Part shown: one piece after another, positions 33,415-44,456 of the stretch
Layout: every line of letters starts with the position of its first letter
How positions within the stretch are numbered: the first letter of the stretch is position 1
DNA from: Xenoacremonium recifei
Taxonomy: Eukaryota > Ascomycota > Sordariomycetes > Hypocreales > Nectriaceae
Reading direction: 5' to 3'
Assembly (NCBI GenBank): GCA_012184525.1
Contig: WOFQ01000013.1
Coordinates: 496,001 to 560,000, forward strand
Length of the DNA: 64,000 bases
Program-made: the position numbers and the translations under genes
The notes under the pieces: generated by a model
Database searches by the model: none
Told to the model about the DNA's origin: nothing
Seen by the model: the letters and a program-made list of their open reading frames with translations, nothing else

Positions 33415-35284
33415 TCAGTCAACTGCTAAGATGTCAGAATGGCAATTCCCCCCTCCCCTGCCCCCCAAAACCCAGTCCGCTCCAAAACAGGATATGCTGG
33501 AAAACACCTTTATGAGACTTGCCTTTTGCGATAATAGAGTAGCCTGGCCAATACCCATCCACCTACCGATGTGTGCAAGCCATGAACTGAAGTAGTCCTG
33601 CATTTCTGTCTCAACATTGGAACATATCGACGCCACATAAAGTGGATGAAGAAGCAGCAGGCCACCAACCGGTCGTCCCAAAGTGACTGGCGGTGGCTGT
33701 CTTGCTGGCGGCTGTTCCACTGGGTCAAGGTACTCTGAGATGTGTCTCGCAATAAAGAAAGGTATGGAAGCGGCGATGCCGGCTGCCAAAGAGTTAACCT
33801 GCAGCTGCCGTCGCGGAATGGCGGCGGCCGCGGCGGTTCCCTTGAGCCGAGTCGAGGTGCGGATGAGGATGTCGAGCAGCATGAGGTGCGTCTTTCGGTA
33901 CGTGTTCCACACAGAGCCGGTGTATACTGTGAATTCATTGTGACTTGTTAGCCCATGATTGCGTTCAATCCTCTGCTCTTGTTCAAATCAAGGATAGCAG
34001 CGGAGAAATGCCATGGACGTACGGTCACCATAGACTTCAACTGGCCCTGGGCGCCACGGCCAGAGTGATGCTTGTTTGGCCTTTTCAGTCGCAATATTGG
34101 AAATAACATGCGGCTTCCATGCCTCGGATGCCTGGTCGGCCCACCGCCGGAAGGCTTCGTCTTGCATGGTAGCGTCGCGTAGGAGGTCCTCGAGAACATG
34201 CGATTCAGTGTTCTCCTGGACAAGACAAAGCTCGGCTTGGTCAAAGAAACCCCTGCACTTCATCATGATTGCATCTAAACTGGCAACAACGCCATGAGAA
34301 GTTGGAACCCACAATACTCCAGGTACTGTAGACTCCTAGAAAGTATTTGCCGTCAACAAAAGGAAGTAGCGAAAGTAATTTCCAGTCTACTCACCTTGAG
34401 CGTACCGTTCAGCAGCATAGGATTGGAGAGCTGGAACAGTTCAAGTCCCGCCATGAAGTCAGACGGCCACTGATCACTTCTCAATATGGCACATACGCCA
34501 CGGACGTGAGTTGAATGGAACGAGCCATGACTGTCATTACTGCTGACAATCTCGTAGAGACCCAGCAAGACAGCCATGATCAGATCCTCTACTCTTAGCT
34601 GAGGCGCACGCGCGCGCATGGCAAGACGGTTTTGGAACGACCGCAGCAGCAAGCCGTATCGGTGCGCAGCATATTCCTTCAACTTGGCGCTTCCGAGCCT
34701 GTTGCCGGCTCCAGCGAGGGCAACGACAGCGGCAGCGCCCGCGATATCAGAGCATCTGCCTGTACCAGTATTATTATATGTATCGCCTATGAAATGGCTT
34801 AGGCCGCTGAGGAACCCGCGCGAGTATCTGGAATCCACCGGTTCCGAAACATAGTCCTGGAGGAACGTTTCCGCTGCATGCTGTTCCAAGGCTGTGTCGG
34901 TAAGATCCGGAATCCACTGGTGTTGCATCGTTGTGGGAGGGTCGATATTTCCTGGCAGCGGTGCGGAATAGTTGCGAAAAATCATGTCGTCGGCCTGAGC
35001 GTAGCCAAGACATGATCGATTGGACTTCTGGCACCGAAGACAAACCTAGCACATCAAAATTATCAGCAAATCAACCCAAAGCCGAAGTTGTGCGTAATTA
35101 ATGGACAACGACTCTCTCGATGGAGCGTAATTACCGGTCGTGATTCGTCACACTGTAAACATCTGGAATTAGAATAGAAGCTCTACTCCTCGTAGGATGG
35201 TGTTGTCTGCGAGGACACGAGACTTGCCTTTTTGTGCCTTTCTTTGCAAGTCCCACATGCTCGTGAGAAGCCGTAGTTGACCAT
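33415..35284 (-). CDS. Zn(II)2Cys6 transcription factor, 516 aa
   Basis: A fungal binuclear zinc-cluster regulator. Exons (minus): 35284-35228, 35152-35135, 35045-34395, 34335-34023, 33926-33415. The cluster is split over three exons: CGTCKERHKK, then CDESRP, then VCLRCQKSNRSC, which joined give C-x2-C-x6-C-x6-C-x2-C-x6-C. The second exon is only 18 bases, and the intron before it starts with GCAAGT (GC-AG type); without these the cluster cannot be completed. The middle and C-terminal parts resemble the fungal-specific TF domain found after such clusters (ALEQHAAETFLQDYV, IGRWMGIGQATLL). It is divergent from an MFS drug transporter across a 521-base shared promoter, so it is probably the local regulator of that transporter. 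The C-terminal end of the last exon is less certain. Confidence 0.85.
35153..35227 (-). other. GC-AG intron in the zinc-cluster gene
   Basis: The coding strand reads AAAAAG then GCAAGT at the 5' end, and TTTACAG then TGTGAC at the 3' end (75 bases). Only this junction places Cys20 correctly in the zinc cluster. GC-AG introns are a known minor class of spliceosomal introns, with otherwise perfect donor consensus as here. Confidence 0.7.
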
Positions 35285-35805
35285 TTTCTTGTTGCGGCGG
35301 ACCTGGGCAAGATAGCTGCGATTGTCTTTCAGGTAGACAAACAAGAACTGAGGATGAATGAGCTGATTGATGTGGTAGTGTAGATTGGAGAAAAGGTTCA
35401 TCGCTGTTGCTCAACACCTTGCCGTTCCAGCTGATATGATATTTCCGTCCGCTCTGTCCTACATACACAGACAGTCATAGGATTAGGCCTAGAATAGTTA
35501 GCTTTCCGCGATCCCCATCGGGTCCTACCACTTGTGTGAAAGAGGTTAGCGTTGAGCGGTTGGTGCATGCAATTGGTTGTGACGATATCGAATCTTGACT
35601 GCTGCTGGATATAAGTGACGCTTCCTTTGGAAAGGGGTTACGAGCATGATGGAATGCCTAAGCTGAGAAGCTCAACTTCCAGAGGTATATAAAAGAAGAC
35701 AAAACTGCTCCGCCCAGTAGGACCATTGCTTTTCTCAATCCTGCTGCTGTTATTGTTGTTGTTGTTATAAGCATTCCACTTCCTCACCGAACAACACTTT
35801 AGTAT
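35285..35805. promoter_or_regulatory. Shared divergent promoter of the regulator and transporter
   Basis: These 521 bases separate the two start codons. A TATATAAAA box at 35686-35694 serves the transporter, 112 bases before its ATG. A TTG triplet repeat (about 35750-35768) lies in the transporter leader. CGG-type zinc-cluster half sites would be expected here but I cannot single one out. Confidence 0.55.
35686..35694 (+). promoter_or_regulatory. TATA box of the MFS transporter
   Basis: A perfect TATATAAAA sequence lies 112 bases before the ATG at 35806. Confidence 0.65.
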
Positions 35806-37608
35806 ATGATGTGGGATATCGTACGAGATAGTTCATTGGGATCAGTCCTGAGACTGATGTCTAAAAATCGATTGGCACGTTTTCCAGAGCAGCACCCAGC
35901 TTTTCAAGTCCCTGCGACCTACCTTGAAGGCGACAACCAGCGAGCAACTGCGCACCAGCCTGTGGTACCCTACACTTCGGCAGAACATGATGCAACAGTC
36001 ATTGTTACATGGTATTCAGACGACGACCCTGACAATCCCTACAACTGGTCGAGCGGGAAGAAGCTCTGGGTAGGCGGGTTGCTCCTGGTCTACACTTTAG
36101 CCGTCTACATCGGCGCATCACTCTACACGGCGAGCGAAGCCGGTATCAGCATGGCGTACAATGTTGGTGACGAAGTTAGCTCAGTCGGCCTTGCGCTGTA
36201 CGTGATAGCATACGGAGTTGGTCCGATGCTCTTCTCGCCCTTGTCGGAGATACCGTCTGTCGGACGCAACATCATCTACTTAATGACGTTCGCTGTCTTC
36301 ACCATTTTGTGCGTGCCAATGGCGCTCGCCCAAAGTTTCGTGGGCATCCTGGTTCTGCGATTTCTCATGGGCTTTTTCGGGTCTCCCTGTCTCGCGACCG
36401 CGGGGGCTAGTTACGGTGACTTTTATGGCGCGGCAGAGCTTCCTTATGTGATTGCGCTCTGGGGAGGAGGAGCTACTCTTGGTCCGGTAAGCTGGAATCA
36501 TCACTCAGTGTGCGTCCTGAGGTGGTCAAAATCTTAACATCCTCTACAGGCTTTGGGACCACTCGTGGGAAATTTTGCCGTCCAGGCAGAGTCATGGCGC
36601 TGGACATCATGGGAGCTCCTGTGGTTCTGTGGTCCTGTCGCAATCCTCATGTTCATCTCCTTGCCCGAAACCTCGGCCGACACCATCCTCCTTCGCCGCG
36701 CCCGGCGCCTCCGCAAACTGACCGAACGCAGTAACCTGCAGTCGGAGTCGGAGCTTCGCCAAGCGGCGCTTCGGAAGAGCGGCGCACGCGAGATCGCCTT
36801 CTTTGCGCTCATTAAGCCCTGGGAAATCAACGCCTTAGACCCGGCCGTCCTCTTCACTACTTTTTACACGGGGCTCACGTACGGGATATACTACTCGTTC
36901 TTTGAGAGCTTCCCGCTCGTGTACCAAGATATGTACGGCTTTAATCCGGGACAGCTAGGGCTTGCTTTTCTTTCAGTGCTGGTGGGTTTGGTGGTTGCTG
37001 TTGCGTTGCTGTGTGGGTATTTGTACTTTGGTGCTGAGGCGTATCTTGCTCGGTTCGATCCTGTTCCCCCTGAGGCTCGAATACTACCGGGGCTATTTGC
37101 TACTTTTCTGATTCCGGTGGGCCTGTACATCTTTGGTAAGTTTCCACTACCTTGTGCATGCATCAATGCGTGTCTCTGCTCTCTCTCTGTGGTTGAGGAA
37201 AGCTTCCTTCAATTATCACAATACTCCTAACAGGGTTCCAAGCTGACATTAATCTCGCCCTTCTTCCTAGCATGGACGGCTCGACCATTGATTTCTGAGT
37301 TTGTCAGTCTCGCCGGTGTAGCCATCAGCATGTGCGGCGTCTTCATCATCACGCAGGCTATCTTTGTCTACCTCCCTTTCACGTACCCGCGCTACGCCGG
37401 ATCCCTCTTTGCAGCCAATGGCCTCGCTCGCAGCCTTCTAGCCAGCGCTGCCATACTCTTCTCTGGGCCCATGTTTGCTGGGATCCACGTTTCAGGGGGT
37501 GTCACGGTGCTCGCCAGCCTGAGCGTGTTGTGCATACTCGGCATGTTCCTGTTGTTCTTCTTTGGAGCGGCTCTTCGGCAGCGAAGCAGATTTGCGATAG
37601 ACACCTGA
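35806..37608 (+). CDS. DHA1-family MFS multidrug transporter, 534 aa
   Basis: A 12-helix proton-driven drug exporter of the plasma membrane, of the Flr1/Mdr1-like (DHA1) clade. Exons: 35806-36486, 36550-37135, 37271-37608; introns of 63 and 135 bases. Typical features are the cytosolic head motif DDPDNPYNWSSGKKLWV before helix 1, the loop 2-3 motif LSEIPSVGRN (the DHA1 form of the MFS A motif), GFFGSPCLATAGASYGDFY in the helix 4-5 region, a long charged central loop (RRARRLRKLTERS), and a second six-helix half. Flr1-type pumps give tolerance to azoles, benomyl and similar toxic compounds; the substrate here is unknown. The adjacent divergent zinc-cluster gene is the probable regulator. Confidence 0.92.
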
Positions 37609-38754
37609 TGGTAAAGGGTCAGTGCCGACACAACAGAGCTGAAAATGATCCTGACTGCAAGTGGCGTTGCCAAAGCACTCATAGTTGACAGCCAAGCAGA
37701 TGACGCTGGCAGTGCGCAAGCGGAGCCAGCGAGGGCCGTCATCTATCTACCCAGGTTCCTCCCAGGCTCCTCCTATCACCGCTCATTCTCTCCTCCTCCT
37801 CTTGCTCTGCCGCTGGCCTGCTCCAGTCTTTTGATCTCCTACCTAGCCAGCTGCTCGAGGCCCCAATTTGCTATTGTGGCCGTGAGGCACTCCACTGCAC
37901 ACTCCGACGAGGAGCGCCAGCTGGAGCGCGCTGTAGCTCGAGCGCATACTCACCGCAGCGCTGGCGGCGCTCGTCTTACCCATGTGAATACAGAACAAGT
38001 CTAAGTAGAAAGAAAGCTTTTACTTCCCTTATTTGGTGTAGGCCAAATTGACTGAGAGGAAGCCGTACAGCAATCTCACAAATGTTTCGGCCGTACTACT
38101 TGTGATGGGTGCTGGCCGCAACAGTGCATAGACGGCGACAACACTACACTCGCAACAAGAGAAAACCACATATCTCTACGTATGGAGAAGCCCTTCCTTA
38201 ATAAGAAGACTTTCGAGGAGTAAGTAGGCGGCTTTTTAACATGATCCAAGGTGCGGCAGTGGCAGAACTTCAAATAATAAATAAATGAAATAATTAAATT
38301 AAAAATATATAAAAATATAAGAAATTTATCTTAATAAATACAAAACTTTATAATATAATATTTAATTAAAAGAAGTGCCCTAATTAGTTAACCAATTCTT
38401 GTACCCTTCCTAGAGTCAATATGCCAGTTTGCTAGGTATTACAGCTACTGACAAATCGGTCCAGACCTCTTAACAGAAAATCAGATTTAGGTCGACTATA
38501 AGACATATCTGCGGGTAATCGAACCTTTTAGGTTACGGATATTATAAAAAATCAACGACTACGGTGGATAGTGTAGCACTGGCCAAAAATCGGCAAGAGC
38601 CGACCAGGTTCGACATGAGTGTCTCCTTCCTCAGCCCGTGATACCTTGGTCACATGCCTAGAGCCCACAACCTTTAAAGCACTTCACTTCTTCGATCTCT
38701 TTCTCAACATCTTCCAAATGATTGCTCAACACCCTACTTGCTCCCCCTGCAACA
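37609..38754. other. Intergenic with a strongly AT-rich scar
   Basis: No gene is recognised. The stretch at about 38271-38400 is almost pure A/T, and 38400-38580 is also A/T-rich, as expected for a repeat mutated by C-to-T changes. Confidence 0.5.
38271..38400. repeat. Extremely AT-rich segment, possible RIP-mutated repeat remnant
   Basis: Words such as AAATAATTAAATTAAAAAT and TTTAATTAAAAG dominate, with very few G or C. The boundaries are sharp against normal-composition DNA. In Pezizomycotina such islands usually are transposon copies inactivated by repeat-induced point mutation; no element ends can be seen here. Confidence 0.5.
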
Positions 38755-40854
38755 ATGAATTGGACAGAAGGCTTCCTTGCCCGCCATTCCCGACGGAAAG
38801 GTTGGGATCAGGAGGCTGCTCGACAAAAGGAATACTTCGCCAAAAGTCGTTCTCGGAAGCCAGATCCGGCCCCAGACAATGCCTACGAAATCCCTCTTAT
38901 GGTGGATTTCAGTTCTAATTCTCGACCTCCAGGGCCAGCGTCGCCCATGCCTTCTGACCCGTACAAGACACGGAGTGAATTCTCCAGCAGAACTTCGTTA
39001 TCGCAGGGCTTGGGAGAGCAAGATGAGAATCTTCCACCCAGCCTGCAGTTTGCTCCTGAACCGCCCAGATGTCAGGAAAGCATTGAAGCCAAGCGAAGCC
39101 GACTCCTCGGAAGCACAGATTGGACAGGTGTCAGGCTCAAGAAGCCCGGCGAGCTCGGCCTCCCCTCGCACAGGTTCTTACTTCAGCCACCGCAATTGTC
39201 GACGAATGAACATCACCACTCGGGAAAACCTTCTCACATTGCATCGCACATGGAAAGGCACCGCAAAAATAACCTTTTGAGAGGTGAAAAGCCGCGTCGG
39301 GACGATCACATGAGAATCCAGATCGGATCTCAAGCCCTACGATGGAGTAGCGAAAGCAACACTGTCAGAACAGCACCAAGCTTGCCGGATCTTCTCAGGA
39401 CGTCAGATTCGTTGTCTCATAGATCAAGCGACGAACGCTCGCCTTTCACTTCATCATCAAGCCTCTTCGTCTCATCCCCGACTGTCAAACGGTCCCGTCA
39501 CCCACGAGAAGCAGTTCCTGAATACCGTGGATCTCATCGTGCAGTTGCGAATTCTTCTGCAAAAAGAAAACTTTTCGACAATCCTTACCACTCGAAAAGA
39601 CGGAAAGCATCTGATGAGCCTAGGCATGTGGTCCACTCACCTCCAAAAGTCATCCATCAACCTCGACCTCGGAAATCTGGCAGGTTGTTGTCCTTGTTCG
39701 ACCTTCGGTCTCCTGATCCGGAAGACGCAGGCAGTATGATAGCACAAGTGGGCTATCCAGATTCCATCAATGCTCGCGCCATCATTGAAGACCCTGGCTT
39801 GAAGCCGGCTCCTCTACTTGGGGCAGAGACACAATCGAGGAGTGGATCGACGGAGTATATGGATGGTACACACTCTCAAGGATCTGTCGCTCCGAAAGCC
39901 CATACGTTTGAGGACCAGACTCTCCAAATTCGGCGATCATCAAGAAAGGGTGAGAACTCAAGCGAGGCCCAATTCCAATGTCGGCCCCGCTCGTTCATCA
40001 TGATATCGTCGAGTGCCTCCTCCTCGTCCGACTACGAAGAGATGGAGACAAACGATGCGGAAATCGAGCCCCCGCAAGTCAACGACCAACACCGCACTCC
40101 AGTATCGAGTCTCATTGAGTCATCAGACCACGTTCGCTACGGAGACCCTCTTGGTAACAAGAACGACACCGTAGCTAACAATAACGGTCGTCTTATTCTG
40201 CCAGCATCAACCAAACTCCCTCCCCCACCCAAGTTCGAAGACCTCCTGGACCTTCTAAGACACGAGGAGCAAGTTCCCACTCGCTATTCACCACCGGACC
40301 AGGGGTATGAACCCGACGACGAAGACGAGATCTAGAAGAAGTTCGTCTTCGACCACGACGTCCCCGATATCAATCGGCGAGCCCGAGACGAGGCATACCG
40401 GAAAGCCTCACTGGCCTTCCGGCCGATAAGCGCAGAGCTACGAAGCGACGTCGTAGAGCCCTCTTCGACCTGCCCGCAGCAGTCAAGTCCCATCGCGCAA
40501 GAACCCTCATGGGACGCAGCGGCCCTCCAATCTACAGGCCCCGGGGACGACGATGCAACGCACGCGCCCGCTACCGATGACTCGACCGCCGCTCAACCAA
40601 GCTCCCCCAAGTCCGAGGCACCACCATCAAGCTCCCCTAAACCACCACCACCACCCAACCCCTCCCTCTCCGCCTCGTTCTCCAAGTTCCGCCACCCAAC
40701 GCCCTTCGTCGGTCGCCTTGCCAGCTCAGCTGACGTGGACCCCGTCGCTCTGCCACCACCCAGGGGCCGTCGTCGGCGGAAGCCCCGATGTCGTGACCGA
40801 CCAGACTTCCGGGCCATGCCGGCCTTCGACGGTGATCCGATCGAGGAAAGCTAG
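38755..40854 (+). CDS. 'MNWT' family fungal protein, 699 codons with one in-frame TAG
   Basis: The start MNWTEGFLARHSRRKGW, followed by ARQKEYFAKSRSR, is a pattern I recognise from the N-termini of many uncharacterised Pezizomycotina proteins; function unknown. The frame is open from 38755 to TAG at 40333-40335 (526 codons), then stays open in the same phase for 172 more codons to TAG at 40852. The tail after the first stop looks genuine: KKFVFDHDVPDINRRARDEA, a proline run, FSKFRHPTPFVGRLASSADV and an Arg-rich end. The protein is Ser/Arg/Pro-rich and probably disordered and nuclear, with KR-rich patches. A 63-base in-frame intron (40273-40335) could remove the stop, but its donor is GTTCCC and no good branch site is seen. 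The stop lies in the loop of a 9-bp hairpin. Confidence 0.7.
40320..40351 (+). other. Perfect 9-bp hairpin with the in-frame TAG in its loop
   Basis: CGAAGACGA (40320-40328) is exactly complementary to TCGTCTTCG (40343-40351). The 14-base loop 40329-40342 contains TAG at 40333-40335. An extra G-U pair can close the loop. Hairpin loops are the favoured context for fungal A-to-I mRNA editing. Confidence 0.85.
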
Positions 40855-41968
40855 GCGCACTTGCACTTGCGCTGCGATCCTGCTTCGTAGGGGGCACGCA
40901 CGACGAAACCGAAGAGAGGGGGGGCCTCATGAGGTCACTGCGATGATCTAAGGGATCTGGGTCTGTGGAGAACCGACTAGGGGAGGCTTGTCGATGGCAC
41001 GGGAACCCATCCCATGGCATGGTCCAGCACCATCTGTACCTACCGACTCTGATACGAAAGTGGCCCGGATCGTGCACGCGCGCGCGCGCAGCTGAGAGAA
41101 TTAATTGCCAGACGCGACGACTCAATGGCGTGACACATCTATTCCTTGCTATCCTATCATACAAAGGCGCACTCCCGTGGCTGGCAGGCAATCGCAATGT
41201 GCTGGACGGAACGGAACCCCAGATATCGAGCCAACCATCGGTCCCTGATGATCCCTTGCCGAACAGAGCGGGACCACTCCTAACCCAGAAAACGCCTATG
41301 AGATCTATCTATTCCCAGCAAAATGCGCAAAACGGACAACAAATGCCTCTCATAACAAAGCAGACCGCTCGAAGCAACAAAAACATGCCCCGTGTCCTCC
41401 TCCTTATCTCCCCCCTTCTCTCACCGTCGTTCCCTCTCCGCCAAACCGCCCCCATCAGCTGGCATGCATACCCCAGCACAGCCCCCTTCTAGAAGGCTTC
41501 TAGCGCGGGCCAGTCAGCCCCGGCAGTGGAGCTGGGTGCAGTGCAGGGCAGGGATGCGCGGAGGATGCGCCAGTCGGGAGGGGCGAACGCATGAACGATC
41601 CTTGGGGGGGAGGGAGGTGGTGTAAATTGGAGAGGACGCAGGGGAGAGGAAACGAAGGGGGGGTGGACGTGATGAGACGAGGTGCGCTGGCTGTCAGCGG
41701 TGAGGTGCGCGGAGTGATGTACATTTCGTGAAGACAAAAACAGTAATTCGTGAAATCTGCAGAAGCAGTCGTGAAGATAGAGGTACAGAAACTGGAAAAA
41801 GGCGCTGTCGTGAGGGGGTTACTTCGTCGCAGTGCCGCGCATGCAAGCCCTGAGGCCCGATCGTGCAGTGCACTTTCGTCGCAACCCAAGCAGATGGAAA
41901 CGTATTTGGCAGCCTCAAGCCGAGTCCATGGACAGCAGCTGAGACTCGCCAAGTGAAGAAGTGTAAAC
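40855..41968. other. Intergenic between convergent genes
   Basis: No gene is recognised. It contains a (CG)n run at 41077-41089 with Z-DNA potential and G-rich runs near 41608-41660. Confidence 0.4.
41077..41089. repeat. Alternating CG dinucleotide run
   Basis: Six and a half CG units follow GTGCA, a purine-pyrimidine alternation that can adopt Z-form. It is unusual to survive in a genome with C-to-T mutation pressure. Confidence 0.8.
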
Positions 41969-42722
41969 TCAAGCGTTGCGTCGCTTGCCCTTGCGCTTCA
42001 GCGAGTCGCTGCTGGTCTCGCGCTTCTCCTTGCGGACAGTCTCGCACCGGGTCTTGCACGAGTAGCACTCGAAGCCGTTTTCCACGATGTAGACTCTGAC
42101 GAGACAACGGGGGCATCGCCACCACTGCGTCGACAGGTTGCGGTCCTTGAGCCACTCTGCGTCCATGGTGGCTCCTCGCTTGCCGATGTCTTCTCTGTGA
42201 TAGTCTCGGAGGTGCTCACGGAAGTGGTCGCGGCGGTGGAAGGGCTCGCGTTTGCGGATGCACTTGGGATAATCACAGGGATAGGTGACTTTCTCTGGCG
42301 CGTGCATGTTGTTGATGTGCCGTTGGAGATCGGCAAGGCGTCTGAAGGGGCGGGAGTTGCAGCCAGGGAAGAGGCATGATACGGGCCAGTCTTTTCCTCT
42401 GGACACTTGTTAGTCTCTGGACCACTGTTCAGGAAGAAGCAACTTACGAATCAGTTCGCGGCGCAGCAGGTGCATAAGTGGAAGATGATGATGCCTGAGA
42501 GTAAGAGGACGGCACATAGTCCTCGTAGATTGTCTCGCTCACCGGCGAACCCACCAGGCTGTACTGCCCGTGGCTCATTCCTGGTGAGTCCGGCATCGAC
42601 GATGCTTGAGAACTCCCTCCTGAGCTGGCGTACCTGGAGAGCGGCTCGGACTCGTAGTAGCTTTGAGGATATCCGTACAGCACCTCAGAGTACTGTGTGC
42701 CAAAGGAGTGGTAGGAGTTCAT
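41969..42722 (-). CDS. Small C2H2 zinc-finger protein, 234 aa
   Basis: A probable sequence-specific regulator. Exons (minus): 42722-42448 and 42398-41969, with a 49-base intron (GTAAGT..CAG). The N-terminal 90 residues are Ser/Tyr/Pro-rich, like an activation region. Then come two unusual C2H2-like fingers, CLFPGCNSRPFRRLADLQRH and CDYPKCIRKREPFHRRDHFREH (each spans 18 to 20 residues), followed by a second Cys module CPRC and CYSC, 15 residues apart, and a Lys/Arg-rich end (KRKGKRR). The mix of C2H2 fingers plus a CxxC ribbon is seen in a set of fungal regulators without known role. A long gene-free region lies upstream. Confidence 0.85.
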
Positions 42723-44309
42723 TGTGCGAAAGTGTCGGACTTGGAGGAGTTTGACAGCGAAGGATGGAGATCTAGATTGGACGATGTGAGTCTTCTGGAG
42801 GTTGAGGCAACGGGAACCATCACCTACCCGTTTGTGCTGATCGAACGAATGCTTGATAGGGCTGACAAGCGAGCTGTGCCAGTGCAATATGTGCAGGGAC
42901 TGGACGTGAAGAGAGGTAGCAAGCCACGACCAGGTGGACAAGATGCGCAAAGAGGGTATAGTCGAGCGGGAGCGTAGAACGTGCAGTGACACGTCGAGAT
43001 GCAGGAGAGAAGGCGAGAGTTTGCCCCGGCTACAGGTATATATCTTATTCGACGACAGGACTTGGGAAGAGGTGGTTCACGTAGTAATAAAGTACTCTTC
43101 CTGAGCCTCAGATTTGTGAGGCGAAGGCCATGCAGACTTGTTACTCATATCAAGGGCCCAGGAAGGGGTGGGGACAGCGACTTGCAAGATACAGTCTATA
43201 GTGTAGAGCTGACTATGTCCAAAGAGGTAACTCCTCTGTGGCAGCACGAATGGCTGCAGGAGGATTAGGCTTCTAGAATCCCGTCCAAGATTGTGATGAG
43301 CCCTGCCAGCCATCTCTGCGATGCTGGGGACACATCGATACCAAGCAAGTCCAAGACAACCAACACCAAACTAGCAAGACGGGACAGGGGACAGGGATGA
43401 AAGGGGGAGAGCAGCAGCGAGGAGCCGGGGCGGAGTACTGTACATACGGAGTAGCTTCGCTGGATCGCTAGACCCTGGTTCGCAGCTCGGCCCCGAGTGA
43501 CTTGCTTGGTCGACGACTCGTAGTAGACCGTCCGAAACCTGTCATGACGGGGGGGATGTCGAGAGTGAGCGAGAGCGTCTTAGTCGTAGCCAGTGGGCAG
43601 CATCAGCGACGCTGATTGGGGAATGCGGCCGGAAGCTAGTGGACAGTTCCTGGGCGTGTATCAAACAGCCGCCCAGATGCTGCCCAGGGATGGGATTGCT
43701 TGCACTTGTACTTGCACTTGAGCCTGCCCAGGGGATCAGCGAGCGACTGCGACGCCCGTCGGTGAGCTGGAATCGCAATGCCATCAAACGCCGACCAGGT
43801 GACCTGCAACAGCCGCCCGGAGCCGCGGTTGCGCTGGAGAGCGAAATCAGTAACGACTGCGTGCTGTAACTGTTCCAGCTCTAGCTCTAGCTGGAGGGGG
43901 GGGAAACCAGAGGAACGTCGACCAGGAAGCGAGACTCCACTGGGGCCAACGGTGACCCGATTCGAAGGGGCACGTTCCATGTCCCCATGAGCGCTTCATT
44001 GCCTTGTCAGGGCTGACCCGTTCTGCGATAGGATGAGAGACAGGCGGCGGCGGTGGAGAAGTCCTAGAGTCCTGTGGTGGCATTGACGATTGGCACTGGA
44101 TTGGGGTGGTAAGAAGACGGGTTCGGGTTCGGCCATGGTGACGACATGAGGGAGAGACGAGAGACGGCCACTGGCGGTTCAGTACCTTAGCTCCTCCAGG
44201 TAGGCTCAGCTGCTACAGCTGCTGCATCGTTACGCGCTCGACGCCGCACCCAGTGAGTTAGCGTCCTGTGTAAATCCATGCTGGAGCGAGCTGGAGCGCT
44301 GCTGGCACG

Positions 44310-44331
44310 CAAACAAAACAAAACAAAACAA
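44310..44331. repeat. AAAAC microsatellite
   Basis: CAAACAAAACAAAACAAAAC is a short pentamer repeat. Confidence 0.85.
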
Positions 44332-44431
44332 CAGCCTGCAGCTAGCAACCCGTCAGCGAGCCCGCCGGCCACGAAATGGGAGCACGCTGATTTGATTGAA
44401 CACCGCAATGCGGCACATGCAGGAGTCGGGG

Positions 44432-44456
44432 GACGCACGCACGCACGCACTCACGC
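44432..44456. repeat. ACGC microsatellite
   Basis: ACGC units repeat with one CTC interruption. Confidence 0.85.

Noticed and set aside
40273..40335. A 63-base in-frame intron that would remove the TAG of the MNWT gene
   Set aside because: The donor GTTCCC is far from the GTAAGT/GTATGT donors used nearby, there is no clear branch site or pyrimidine tract, and the sequence reads as normal coding. Kept as an alternative, to be settled by cDNA.
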